A stretch of 22,246 bases of DNA from an uncultured Clostridia bacterium (GTDB taxonomy: Bacteria; Bacillota; Clostridia; Oscillospirales; Acutalibacteraceae): the NCBI GenBank assembly GCA_945926705.1, contig CAMEMA010000003.1, positions 1 to 22,246 on the forward strand. The letters are read 5' to 3'. The notes below the pieces were generated by a model. It did no database searches, was not told the DNA's origin, and saw only the letters and a list, made by a program, of their open reading frames with translations. The translations under genes were made by a program, and so were the position numbers. Within the stretch, counting starts at the first letter, position 1. The number at the start of each line of letters is the position of its first letter. Positions 7,059-14,798 of this stretch are shown one piece after another.

Positions 7059-7199
7059 TCTGAAACACTAAACATTAAAGGTCCAAGATTAGTATTTTTA
7101 ATGGATAAAATTATGTCTATTATCAATTCTAAAAATAAAACATCAAAAGCTTTCAAAAGTAGAGCGAGCAAAAAGCAAAGTAAGTTTAATAAGAAATAG
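7059..7199 (+). pseudogene. In-frame 3' continuation of the interrupted gene
   Basis: Directly after the TGA of the preceding frame, 46 codons stay open in the same frame: SETLNIKGPRLVFLMDKIMS and then a serine/lysine-rich basic tail ending KKQSKFNKK, stopped by TAG. The only internal starts are ATG codons at 7101 and 7113, with no Shine-Dalgarno. Separate translation is therefore unlikely. It is either the dead C-terminus of a nonsense-mutated gene or the readthrough extension of the upstream product. Confidence 0.5.
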
Positions 7200-7213
7200 A
7201 TAGTTTTTAAAAT

Positions 7214-7242
7214 TTGTTTTTAAACTTAATTTAATGTACAAT
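7214..7242 (+). promoter_or_regulatory. Probable promoter of priA
   Basis: TTGTTT (7214-7219), 17 bases, TACAAT (7237-7242), 38 bases before the priA start. Each hexamer matches the sigma-A consensus moderately. Confidence 0.55.
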
Positions 7243-7280
7243 ATATTTAGATTAGAAATTAAGTTAAAAGCAGTGATATT

Positions 7281-9719
7281 ATGCTTGCAAAAGTAGCAGT
7301 AGAGAAAATTTCATATTTTGCGGACGAGATGTATAATTACTCGGTTCCAAAAGAATATGGAAATACGATCAATGTTGGAAGTAGGGTAATAGTTCCTTTT
7401 GGAAAAGGAGATTGCCTTAGATTTGGTGTTGTCACTGAACTGGAATCTGGAAATAAAGAAAATTTGAAGGAAATTATTGTGGTTTTAGATGAAGTTCCCC
7501 TTATTTCTTCCAAAGAAATTTCAATTGCTAAATGGATAAAGAACCATTACTTTTGTTCTTATTTTGATGCAATTAAGCTTATGCTTCCGCCCGAAATGAA
7601 ATTGGATCTTAGAAGTATAAAGTATAAAGTCAAAGTTAATAAAGTTTTTAATTTATCAAATGAAGAAAAAATATTATGGAGTCGAATTATTGATACAGGG
7701 AAAAAAGTATTGAATTTAAAAACCATAAGCAAATGGAAAATAAAAAATTATATTTCTATATTAAAAATATTTCTATTGAATGGATTTCTTGAAAAAAGCA
7801 TTGAAAGTTCTAAATCTTCAGAAAGTAAATGTCTAAGAACAATTAAAATTTGCCATGAAAATGTAGAAAAGATAAATACTTTTACTTTAAAACAGAATAA
7901 AGTCATAAATTATTTAAAAAATAATTCATCTGCCACAATTAAGCAAATTTGTTATTTTACCGGAGTAAGTGAAAATGTTGTTCGTACTCTTTTAAAAAAA
8001 GGTGCGATTATGTCTTGCGAAATTTCGAATGGTAATAATAGCGTCCATATTTGCTCTCCACTAGAATGTAAGTATGCAAAACCAAAATTAAGTGTAGAAC
8101 AGGAAAAAATTTTTAAATCACTTTATTCAATGTATGAAGAAAAAAAGTTTAATGTTTCTCTTTTACATGGAGTAACGGGAAGCGGTAAAACTGAGATTTT
8201 GCTAAGTTTGGCTGATAAAGTTATAGAGAGCGGTAAAAGCGTTATATTTATGGTACCTGAAATTGCTTTAACCGCTCAGTTTATCGATTTATTTAAAAAA
8301 AGGTACGGAAATAAAACAGTACTTATTCATAGTTTACTTTCAGATAAGGAGCGGAGCTTTTCATGGCACGAGTTAAAAAAAGGAAAAACTGCAGTAGTTC
8401 TGGGGACAAGAAGCGCAATTTTTGCTCCTGTTTCAGACTTGGGTTTGGTAGTAATTGATGAAGAACATGAATTTACATATAAATCTGACTCTACTCCTCG
8501 ATTTAATGCAAAAGATGTAGCTAGGTACAGATGTTTTGTAGATAATGCTTTATTAGTTTTATCTTCTGCGACTCCTTCTTTGGAAAGTTATTATAATGCT
8601 AAAATAGGTAGATATAAGTTGTATTCTTTAAAACAAAGATATGGAAGTGCTATTTTACCAAAGATAAAAATTGTGGACATGAACTATCAAAATAATAATC
8701 TTAGAATTAATAATTTCAGTACGGAATTGATAGAGGCGTTGATAAAAAACTTAAAATCCGGAAAACAGTCTTTAGTTTTTTTAAATCGCCGAGGATATAA
8801 CCCATTTGCTAAATGTATATCGTGCTCAAATGTGATTTTATGTCCGAATTGCAGTGTATCACTCAATTATCATAAGGCAAATGGCAGACTTATGTGTCAT
8901 TACTGTGGTTATTCCCGTGAATTTATATCTAAATGCCCTGAGTGTGGTTCCGAAAAGATCGTTTGTTTCGGAGTTGGGACTCAAAAAGCAGAAGATTATT
9001 TAGCGACTGTAATTCCTGAGGCAAGAATTTTGAGAATGGATTCGGATATTAAAAATTTGAAAAATTCTTACGAAATAGAATTGAAAAAATTTGCAGACGG
9101 TGAATATGATATTTTACTTGGAACACAAATGATTTCCAAAGGATTTAATTTCCCAAACGTAACACTTGTAGGAGTATTGTCTGCAGATCAGTATATGTAT
9201 AACAGTGATTTTAGGAGCTATGAAAAAACTTTTTCAATCTTAACTCAAGTTGTGGGAAGAGCCGGCAGAGGAAAATATCCCGGCGAAGCTTTAATACAAA
9301 CTTTTACTCCTGAAAGTGAATTTCTTCAATTATGTTCCAAGCAAGATTATGAAACATTTTTTAAACAGGAGATAGCAATTCGTAAAGCAATGCTCTATCC
9401 TCCATTTGTTGATATATGTGTGATAGGGTTTGTATCTAAAAATGAATCTAAAGCTAAAGATTCAAGTTTAAAATTTTTTGAATGTTTGAAATATGAAGCT
9501 ATGGAAAATTATAAAAAGCTTCCGTTAAGAATTTTTTTACCTTGTGCGGCTAATTTAAAGAAAATATCCGGAAATTATAGGTATAGAATTATAATAAAGT
9601 GTCGCAATAATAGAGATTTTTTAAATTTAATATCAGATTCTCTGAAGGTTTTTTATAAAAAAAATGCTTTAGGGAATGTACGTGTGTTTGTAGATATTAA
9701 TCCTGGTTCAATTTTATAA
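7281..9719 (+). CDS. priA: Primosomal protein N', replication restart helicase
   Basis: PriA recognises stalled forks and D-loops, unwinds with 3'-5' polarity and reloads the replicative helicase. The 812-residue protein has a 3'-DNA-binding domain at about 1-105 and a winged-helix region at about 200-250. The helicase core carries Walker A GVTGSGKT (297-304) and the DEEH box (393-396). A zinc-binding insertion has eight cysteines in pairs at 512/515, 521/524, 539/542 and 552/555. Later helicase motifs include GTQMISKGFNFPNV and QVVGRAGRG. All key motifs are intact. No strong Shine-Dalgarno precedes the ATG (AGCAGTGA is nearest). In many Bacillota priA sits in a coaBC-priA-def-fmt cluster; that context is missing here. 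Its last 23 bases overlap the 3' end of convergent mtnN. Confidence 0.98.
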   Translation: MLAKVAVEKISYFADEMYNYSVPKEYGNTINVGSRVIVPFGKGDCLRFGVVTELESGNKENLKEIIVVLDEVPLISSKEISIAKWIKNHYFCSYFDAIKLMLPPEMKLDLRSIKYKVKVNKVFNLSNEEKILWSRIIDTGKKVLNLKTISKWKIKNYISILKIFLLNGFLEKSIESSKSSESKCLRTIKICHENVEKINTFTLKQNKVINYLKNNSSATIKQICYFTGVSENVVRTLLKKGAIMSCEISNGNNSVHICSPLECKYAKPKLSVEQEKIFKSLYSMYEEKKFNVSLLHGVTGSGKTEILLSLADKVIESGKSVIFMVPEIALTAQFIDLFKKRYGNKTVLIHSLLSDKERSFSWHELKKGKTAVVLGTRSAIFAPVSDLGLVVIDEEHEFTYKSDSTPRFNAKDVARYRCFVDNALLVLSSATPSLESYYNAKIGRYKLYSLKQRYGSAILPKIKIVDMNYQNNNLRINNFSTELIEALIKNLKSGKQSLVFLNRRGYNPFAKCISCSNVILCPNCSVSLNYHKANGRLMCHYCGYSREFISKCPECGSEKIVCFGVGTQKAEDYLATVIPEARILRMDSDIKNLKNSYEIELKKFADGEYDILLGTQMISKGFNFPNVTLVGVLSADQYMYNSDFRSYEKTFSILTQVVGRAGRGKYPGEALIQTFTPESEFLQLCSKQDYETFFKQEIAIRKAMLYPPFVDICVIGFVSKNESKAKDSSLKFFECLKYEAMENYKKLPLRIFLPCAANLKKISGNYRYRIIIKCRNNRDFLNLISDSLKVFYKKNALGNVRVFVDINPGSIL

Positions 9720-10395
9720 ATTCCAGCAATAATTTTGAGCAGTTTTTCGAAGATTGTTTTATAAAAGTTTCAAAATCCACTGTGGAATTACTGTCGGCTG
9801 TGTCAGATATAGACTTTATTACTCCGAAGTTAATATTATTAATAAAACAAACCTGACCTATACTGCCGGCTTCCATTTCACAAGCTAATCCATCAAAATA
9901 ATATTTTAAATTGTGTAACGTTTCAGAAGAGTTTATAAATTGGTCCCCTGTTAAAATTGTTCCGTAATGAGTATTGAGGTCTTTAATATTTTTTGAAGCC
10001 GATATCAACTTATCGGATATATTTTGTGTACATGGAATCTCAACTTTACCAAGTCCGCTTATTTCACCTTTTTGTCTTCCGGGGAAAGCGCTTACATCGA
10101 AGTCGTGTTGAATAACACCTTTACCTATAACAATATCTCCAATATTAATGTTTTCTGATATTCCTCCTGCTACGCCAACATTAAGTATTACATCCGGATT
10201 ATATTTTAAAATCATTGATTGAGTACACATAGCGGCATTAACTTTACCTACGCCTGATAACGCTGCTACACAATTTTTCCCTGATATGACTCCTGTCGTA
10301 AAGTTTAGAGAGCAGATTTTTTCTTTTTTTTTATTGTCCATTAATCTTATTATTTCTTTCATTTCTTGAGATTCTGCACATATAATTCCAATCAT
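9697..10395 (-). CDS. mtnN: 5'-methylthioadenosine/S-adenosylhomocysteine nucleosidase
   Basis: The enzyme hydrolyses methylthioadenosine and S-adenosylhomocysteine to adenine plus the thioribose or ribosylhomocysteine, serving methionine salvage and the activated methyl cycle. The 232 residues match family length. Visible landmarks are an N-terminal MIGIICAESQEM with the conserved Glu11, GVGKVNAAMCTQ (48-59), NVGVAGGI (72-79), CEMEAGSIGQVC with Met174 and Glu175 in the substrate pocket, and SDTAD with catalytic Asp198. The ATG is set by AGGGAGAT just upstream on the minus strand. The gene is convergent with priA, overlapping by 23 bases, and divergent from the spoVAE-like gene. No separate S-ribosylhomocysteinase is nearby. 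Confidence 0.96.
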   Translation of the reverse strand: MIGIICAESQEMKEIIRLMDNKKKEKICSLNFTTGVISGKNCVAALSGVGKVNAAMCTQSMILKYNPDVILNVGVAGGISENINIGDIVIGKGVIQHDFDVSAFPGRQKGEISGLGKVEIPCTQNISDKLISASKNIKDLNTHYGTILTGDQFINSSETLHNLKYYFDGLACEMEAGSIGQVCFINNINFGVIKSISDTADSNSTVDFETFIKQSSKNCSKLLLEFIKLNQD

Positions 10396-10460
10396 TTTAA
10401 ATCTCCCTGAATTTATTTAAAAGTAATTCACATAATAAAATTATAGTATAACAGACATAC

Positions 10461-10469
10461 TGTTAAAAT
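10461..10469 (+). promoter_or_regulatory. Possible extended -10 upstream of spoVAE-like gene
   Basis: TGTTAAAAT is an extended -10 (TGn TAAAAT) 24 bases before the ATG; no good -35 is visible. spoVA genes are usually under forespore sigma-G. CATACTG at 10456 is a poor match to a sigma-G -10 and no partner -35 was found, so the controlling sigma factor is unclear. Confidence 0.35.
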
Positions 10470-10493
10470 GAAATTTTTTTAAGGAGATTTTTT

Positions 10494-10850
10494 ATGGAAT
10501 ATTTAAGAGCATTTATAGTTGGGGGATTAATTTGTGTAATTGCACAAATATTTATTGACAAGACAAAAGTAACTCCGGCGAGAATTTTGGTAGGTTTGGT
10601 GATTTCCGGTGTAGCGTTAACCGCTTTTGGGCTTTATGAACCAATTGTGCAGTTTGCGGGAGCGGGAGCTACGGTTCCTCTTTCGGGATTTGGATATCTT
10701 ATGGCAAAAGGAGTTGTGGAAGCAATTCAAAAACAGGGCTTTTTAGGTATCATAACGGGAGGTCTTACGGCTGGAGCGGCAGGAATTTCAGCGGCAATAT
10801 TTTGCGGTTATATTGCTGCACTGTGTACACGTTCAAAAGATAAAAGTTAA
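10494..10850 (+). CDS. spoVAE: SpoVA-family membrane protein, SpoVAE(b)-like
   Basis: SpoVA proteins form the inner-membrane channel that moves dipicolinic acid into the forespore and out during germination. The 118 residues fit SpoVAEb: MEYLRAFIVGGLICVIAQIF at the start, then IDKTKVTPARILVGLVISG, YEPIVQFAGAGATVPLSGFG and LGIITGGLTAGAAGISAAIF, giving about four hydrophobic segments. AAGGAG (10481-10486) seven bases before the ATG supports the start. In Bacillus and most clostridia the gene sits with spoVAC and spoVAD. Here no spoVAC or spoVAD is adjacent and a terminator follows immediately, so it is an isolated copy. SpoVAC is a related alternative, but it is longer and the match to SpoVAEb is better. 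Confidence 0.9.
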   Translation: MEYLRAFIVGGLICVIAQIFIDKTKVTPARILVGLVISGVALTAFGLYEPIVQFAGAGATVPLSGFGYLMAKGVVEAIQKQGFLGIITGGLTAGAAGISAAIFCGYIAALCTRSKDKS

Positions 10851-10864
10851 TATATATTTATAAG

Positions 10865-10899
10865 ATATTCGCTTTAAACTAAAATAGCGAATATTTTTA
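10865..10899 (+). terminator. Rho-independent terminator after spoVAE-like gene
   Basis: ATATTCGCT (10865-10873) pairs perfectly with AGCGAATAT (10886-10894) over a 12-base loop, followed by a short T run. It shows that the gene is monocistronic. Confidence 0.85.
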
Positions 10900-10916
10900 C
10901 ATATAAATATAAATTG

Positions 10917-10945
10917 TTGACATTTTTATAGAACAAAGGTAAAAT
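10917..10945 (+). promoter_or_regulatory. Consensus sigma-A promoter of the unknown 427-residue protein
   Basis: TTGACA (10917-10922), 17 bases, TAAAAT (10940-10945), 33 bases before the ATG. Together with ATAAGGAGTGA upstream of the start it closely matches the arrangement at 6661-6740. Confidence 0.88.
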
Positions 10946-10977
10946 ATAATAAAATTTAATAATAAGGAGTGAATAAA

Positions 10978-12261
10978 ATGGACTGGTTTGGTTCGTTCAA
11001 AAAATGGGCTGCAGCACAAGGGTCTGACATTTTCAAAGAAATGAGTTCAGGAGAGCAAATGAATGATATTGCAAAAAATGTACTCGGAAGTGTGGGTCAA
11101 AATTTGCAACAAAAAGACAGTACAGAAAATTTTGGGGTAATAACAGAAAAGTATGATTTCTTAGGTAAAAAGCAATCTAATAGTATTATTAGTTTATTGG
11201 ACAAATATTGCAATGCAGAATTACCACAAATTTTAACATCAGCACAATATTCCGCATGGGCGAAAGTTTGTGTCAGGCAATTAAATAAGCATTTAGGAGA
11301 ATATATTGAATATTTAGAAAAATTAAAAGAAGTACTTTCTTTTACAGATTTGTGTACATTTAAGGATAGTTTAGACTCTTATTTAAAATATATAAAAGGA
11401 TTATGTGTAAAAAGCGGATATAATAATTATACTTCGAATGCAATTTTTGCAAAATTAGAACAAATATTTAATAAAGATACAAAAAAAAACAAAGAACAGA
11501 TTAATAAAATAAACGATGTAAAGGAACAATATAATAATAGTGAATTAATTACTTTAGGAAATTTTATAGAAAAAGTTTTTATACCACTTTTGGATTCAAG
11601 TTTAAAAAATTTGGAAGAGAATAACAAAGATGATTGTGCAATTTATATTGGTGACAAAGAAGAAAAGGGTTTTAAATTAAATTTTGATAAATTGGGTTTC
11701 ACTGATCCAAAAATTGAATTTCGCAATAAGTTCTATCTACAAAACACTAATAAGACGGACGTCTCTGAGAACAGAATATCCAAAAATAGTGAAAATGATA
11801 TAAAAAAATATAAAAGTGATTCTAAAAAATTATATAAAGAAGCAAAAGAAATAAATAACAAAACAGTTAGGGATAAAAATGCCTTGGATAAAATTATAAA
11901 AGGTATTGGTAAAAAATATGATACAGATAAAAAAGATGAATATGATAAATTGGTAGATGATATTTCTAAAACATTCAAGGAATTGGAAACCAAATTCAAG
12001 GAATTGGAATCTACATCTAATATGTATTCATATAATGATTTATATGTCGGTATCAAACAAAACCACATTGAAATTAATAAAAAATATAAAGAGTATATAG
12101 AACTATATAATGAAATAAAATCTAATCTTTCCAAAACCGAAAGAATAAAAATAAAGGCTAATTCTTTAAAAGATAAAATTAAAGGTAAGTTAGGAATAGG
12201 CTCAAAAAGTAAAAATGGAAAAGATGAAAAAAAGGGTAAGACTACAGTTGAAGAGAAATAA
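10978..12261 (+). CDS. Unknown lysine-rich, largely helical protein
   Basis: Not recognised. The ATG at 10978 follows AAGGAG (10964-10969) by eight bases; an in-frame GTG at 10969 overlaps that site and is not used. The 427 residues begin MDWFGSFKKWAAAQGSD, with no signal peptide and no membrane segment. The first 150 residues are mixed helical with aromatic residues and four cysteines. From about 260 to 400 the protein is rich in K, E, N and D with coiled-coil-like spacing, including a near tandem repeat TFKELETKFKELES. It ends in a strongly basic and serine-rich tail (KSKNGKDEKKGKTTVEEK). A consensus promoter, strong ribosome binding site and flanking terminators make it a monocistronic, probably well-expressed gene. 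A cytoplasmic scaffold or a substrate of an unconventional secretion system would fit, but neither is shown. Confidence 0.85.
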   Translation: MDWFGSFKKWAAAQGSDIFKEMSSGEQMNDIAKNVLGSVGQNLQQKDSTENFGVITEKYDFLGKKQSNSIISLLDKYCNAELPQILTSAQYSAWAKVCVRQLNKHLGEYIEYLEKLKEVLSFTDLCTFKDSLDSYLKYIKGLCVKSGYNNYTSNAIFAKLEQIFNKDTKKNKEQINKINDVKEQYNNSELITLGNFIEKVFIPLLDSSLKNLEENNKDDCAIYIGDKEEKGFKLNFDKLGFTDPKIEFRNKFYLQNTNKTDVSENRISKNSENDIKKYKSDSKKLYKEAKEINNKTVRDKNALDKIIKGIGKKYDTDKKDEYDKLVDDISKTFKELETKFKELESTSNMYSYNDLYVGIKQNHIEINKKYKEYIELYNEIKSNLSKTERIKIKANSLKDKIKGKLGIGSKSKNGKDEKKGKTTVEEK

Positions 12262-12278
12262 TAATCTAAATAATATTT

Positions 12279-12305
12279 TCCTACGGAATAATCCGTAGGA
12301 TTTTT
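12279..12305 (+). terminator. Rho-independent terminator after the 427-residue gene
   Basis: TCCTACGGA (12279-12287) and TCCGTAGGA (12292-12300) form a perfect nine-base stem with an ATAA loop, followed by five T residues on the plus strand. The minus-strand side has no T tract, so it serves mainly the plus-strand gene. Confidence 0.9.
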
Positions 12306-12306
12306 C

Positions 12307-14658
12307 TTAGTTTTGCGGTATTTTAAAATCTTTAAACGCAAGCATTGTAATGTCGTCCGAACGCTCGGCTCCATCTGAAAATTTGTCTATTTCTTGTCGT
12401 AAATGATTTACTACATCTGTAATTTTTAATTCTTTTGTAGATTTATTGTTGAGTATATTTTGAAGACGTTCTTTTGAAAAAAGTTCTCCTTTTGTATTCA
12501 TTGCTTCGGTTACTCCGTCGGTATATAAAAATAATGAATCTTCAGGCTGTAATATGGTTTTATTCAATGAATATTTCGCATCAGGTATTCCTCCTAAAAC
12601 AAATCCATGCGGTGATTCTATAAAATTATATTCATCTGATTCTTCTTTATAAATGAGCGGAGGATTATGACCTGCATTTGAAAATATAAATTCACCTGTT
12701 TTTATGTCTATAACTCCCACAAAAGCTGTAACGAACATGCCTGCTTCGTTGTTTTCGCAAAGCATTTTATTTACTTTTTTTAAAGCTTTTTCAGGTGAAT
12801 CTCCTGCTTGCAGTTGGTTTTTTATAAGTATTTTTGCTATGACCATAAACAGAGCTGCAGATACGCCTTTACCGGACACATCGGCTATAACCAGAGCAAG
12901 ATGCTTTTTGTCCGTAAAAAAGAAGTCGTAAAAGTCTCCTCCTACTTCTCGAGCAGGATCCATCAGCGCATATATGTCAAAATCCTGCCGCTCCGGAAAA
13001 GCGGGGAATATACAAGGAAGCATACTTTTTTGGATTTTTTTTGCAACCATAAGTTCACTGTGAATTTTTTCTTTTTCTGCAGTTGTTTGTTTTAGATTTT
13101 CCATGTATAAAATTAAATTTTCTGTCATTTTATTAAATGAATTCGAAAGGTCTCCAAGTTCGTCTTCGGATTCTACTTCTATACGTGAGGAAAAATCTCC
13201 ATTACCGATAATTTTTGCTTGATTGCTGAGTTTTTTAATAGGTGATGATAATTCTTTCGAAAGTTTTATCCCAATTAAGTAGGTTACAGATGCACATAAA
13301 AGGAAAATCAAGAAGAATCGTATTATAATTTTTGTAAGATTAGTTTTAATTGAATTTTCAGTATTTTGAGTAGTGGTATCTATTACTGATTGTATTTCTG
13401 ATATCGGTGATAATATTTCATCCGATTCACAGGCTATTCCTAAACACCACTTTGGAGTAACCATAGGGGAATAAGCTACATAATAATTTTTTTCGTTTAT
13501 TTTTGCTGTTTCAACTCCGGTTTGAATTTTGGACATTTTAGAAATTAAATTTTTGTATGATTCCGATGTTTCTTCGGAGTTCATGGGATTTTCGATAAAG
13601 TTTTTGTTTTCTTGTTCTGAGGTATTTATATCGTAATCAGGATGCATTATAATTTTTCCGTTTTTATCAACTACAAAAGCTTTGCCTGTATTTCCTAATT
13701 TTGCTCCTACTATATACTTGTTTATATCTCCTATATGCATGTCTATTCCGACTGTTCCCAGTATCTCTCCATTTTCATTGGTAAATGATTTTGAACATGT
13801 TATACAAGGGACTCCGTCGCTCATACTTATGTATGTGCTTTGCCATACGGGAAGATTGTTTTCGCTCTTAAGTGCATCGACTGCATCTTTATACCATGGT
13901 CTGATTTTTGGTACATAATTTTCTTTGGAGTTACTTGAAGAATAATGATAGCAAATTCCGCTTTCTGTTCCCAAGTAAATTGAAGAAACAGCTTCATTGC
14001 TCGAATATATTGATTTGGCAATATGAGACAAGTTACTTATTAAGTACAGTTCTTTTTTTAGGTTGTCCGGTACAGGGTTGGAAGATAAAACAAGTTTGTT
14101 TTTTTGTAAATTCGCTTTTTCCTCATTTGAAAGAGTTTTCCATTTTTCAGGATTTAACATGTATACGTTATTTAAATTTTTATTTGATGTATTGTATGTC
14201 AGTATATATTGGGTATTTTCGGATACACTTTCCGGATCTACTATATAAGCTTTTTCAGATGCATTGTCACGTAAATTTTCGGATTGACTGCTTACAAATT
14301 CTGGCATAGGTAAATTATGCCCTTTAAAGTTTTGTGGATTTCGATAGATATCTTCAATAGCAGTGCATAATGAGTTTGTTTCATCGCTTATTTCTTCAAA
14401 AATATTGTCGGAAGCGTCGGACATTGAACGGGAAATTTCTGCTAGGTAAGTTTTAGCTTGATTTTCCATAGATTCTTTACTGGTTTTCGATGTAAAGCTC
14501 CCTAAGTTATGCGACTCGTTTTGAGCATCGCCGGAAAGATTCGTTATTCCTATTATGGCAGGAATTATTGATGTAATTTGTGCTGTCAAAGAAATAAGGA
14601 TTGTGGATATTAAAATTTTTTGACTTATTTTTAATTTTTTAATGTATTTACTCAGCAT
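12307..14658 (-). CDS. Membrane sensor phosphatase: dCache, HAMP and PP2C/SpoIIE domains
   Basis: The 783-residue protein has a membrane segment at about 13-38. A large extracytoplasmic double-Cache sensor covers about 45-440, with the typical RPWYKDAV (253-260), GTVGIDMHI and GKAFVVDKNGKIIMHP. A second membrane segment lies at about 445-465 and HAMP at 466-520. The C-terminal PP2C domain covers about 555-777. The metal-binding aspartates are intact: GGDFYDFF (574-581), ADVSGKG (592-598), LYTDGVTEA (711-719) and SDDITML (767-773). This is the RsbU/SpoIIE class that dephosphorylates anti-anti-sigma proteins, so it likely converts an external small-molecule signal into sigma-factor or STAS-protein control. 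No partner STAS or kinase gene is adjacent. AAGGAG nine bases upstream supports the ATG. Confidence 0.93.
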   Translation of the reverse strand: MLSKYIKKLKISQKILISTILISLTAQITSIIPAIIGITNLSGDAQNESHNLGSFTSKTSKESMENQAKTYLAEISRSMSDASDNIFEEISDETNSLCTAIEDIYRNPQNFKGHNLPMPEFVSSQSENLRDNASEKAYIVDPESVSENTQYILTYNTSNKNLNNVYMLNPEKWKTLSNEEKANLQKNKLVLSSNPVPDNLKKELYLISNLSHIAKSIYSSNEAVSSIYLGTESGICYHYSSSNSKENYVPKIRPWYKDAVDALKSENNLPVWQSTYISMSDGVPCITCSKSFTNENGEILGTVGIDMHIGDINKYIVGAKLGNTGKAFVVDKNGKIIMHPDYDINTSEQENKNFIENPMNSEETSESYKNLISKMSKIQTGVETAKINEKNYYVAYSPMVTPKWCLGIACESDEILSPISEIQSVIDTTTQNTENSIKTNLTKIIIRFFLIFLLCASVTYLIGIKLSKELSSPIKKLSNQAKIIGNGDFSSRIEVESEDELGDLSNSFNKMTENLILYMENLKQTTAEKEKIHSELMVAKKIQKSMLPCIFPAFPERQDFDIYALMDPAREVGGDFYDFFFTDKKHLALVIADVSGKGVSAALFMVIAKILIKNQLQAGDSPEKALKKVNKMLCENNEAGMFVTAFVGVIDIKTGEFIFSNAGHNPPLIYKEESDEYNFIESPHGFVLGGIPDAKYSLNKTILQPEDSLFLYTDGVTEAMNTKGELFSKERLQNILNNKSTKELKITDVVNHLRQEIDKFSDGAERSDDITMLAFKDFKIPQN

Positions 14659-14691
14659 AAAAAGTAACTCCTTCCGTCATTAGATGAAGGA

Positions 14692-14700
14692 ATTATATCA
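14692..14700 (-). promoter_or_regulatory. Extended -10 promoter of the sensor phosphatase gene
   Basis: On the minus strand TGATATAAT gives a perfect extended -10 (TG at 14700-14699, TATAAT 14697-14692), 34 bases before the ATG. No -35 match is evident at 17 bases, as is usual for TGn promoters. Confidence 0.6.
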
Positions 14701-14798
14701 TATTATCTGTTAAAATGGTATATAATTTAATTATGTTGTTTAAAATATATAATAATTGTTAAAGTAAGCCCTTAAACTATTAAATCTAAAAAAGTTAT

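Noticed and set aside
7056..7103. Selenocysteine insertion at the in-frame TGA, with CATTAAA (7073-7079)/TTTAATG (7097-7103) as a SECIS-like hairpin and GGTCC in its loop
   Set aside because: The stem is only seven pairs, six of them A-T, with a 17-base loop, and no selenoprotein family or sel genes are visible. A nonsense change is simpler.
6738..7199. Reassigned code with TGA as tryptophan
   Set aside because: Tryptophan is encoded by TGG in the real genes (for example the adjacent pair in rpoD), no other gene contains an internal TGA, and TGA ends dnaG and the sortase gene.
13908..14309. Plus-strand open frame inside the sensor phosphatase gene
   Set aside because: It is opposite a well-conserved coding region, lacks a ribosome binding site and has shadow-like composition.
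14669..14691. Hairpin TCCTTC/GAAGGA that would hide the ribosome binding site of the sensor phosphatase gene
   Set aside because: The predicted transcript start from the extended -10 is near 14685, so the first arm would not be in the RNA.
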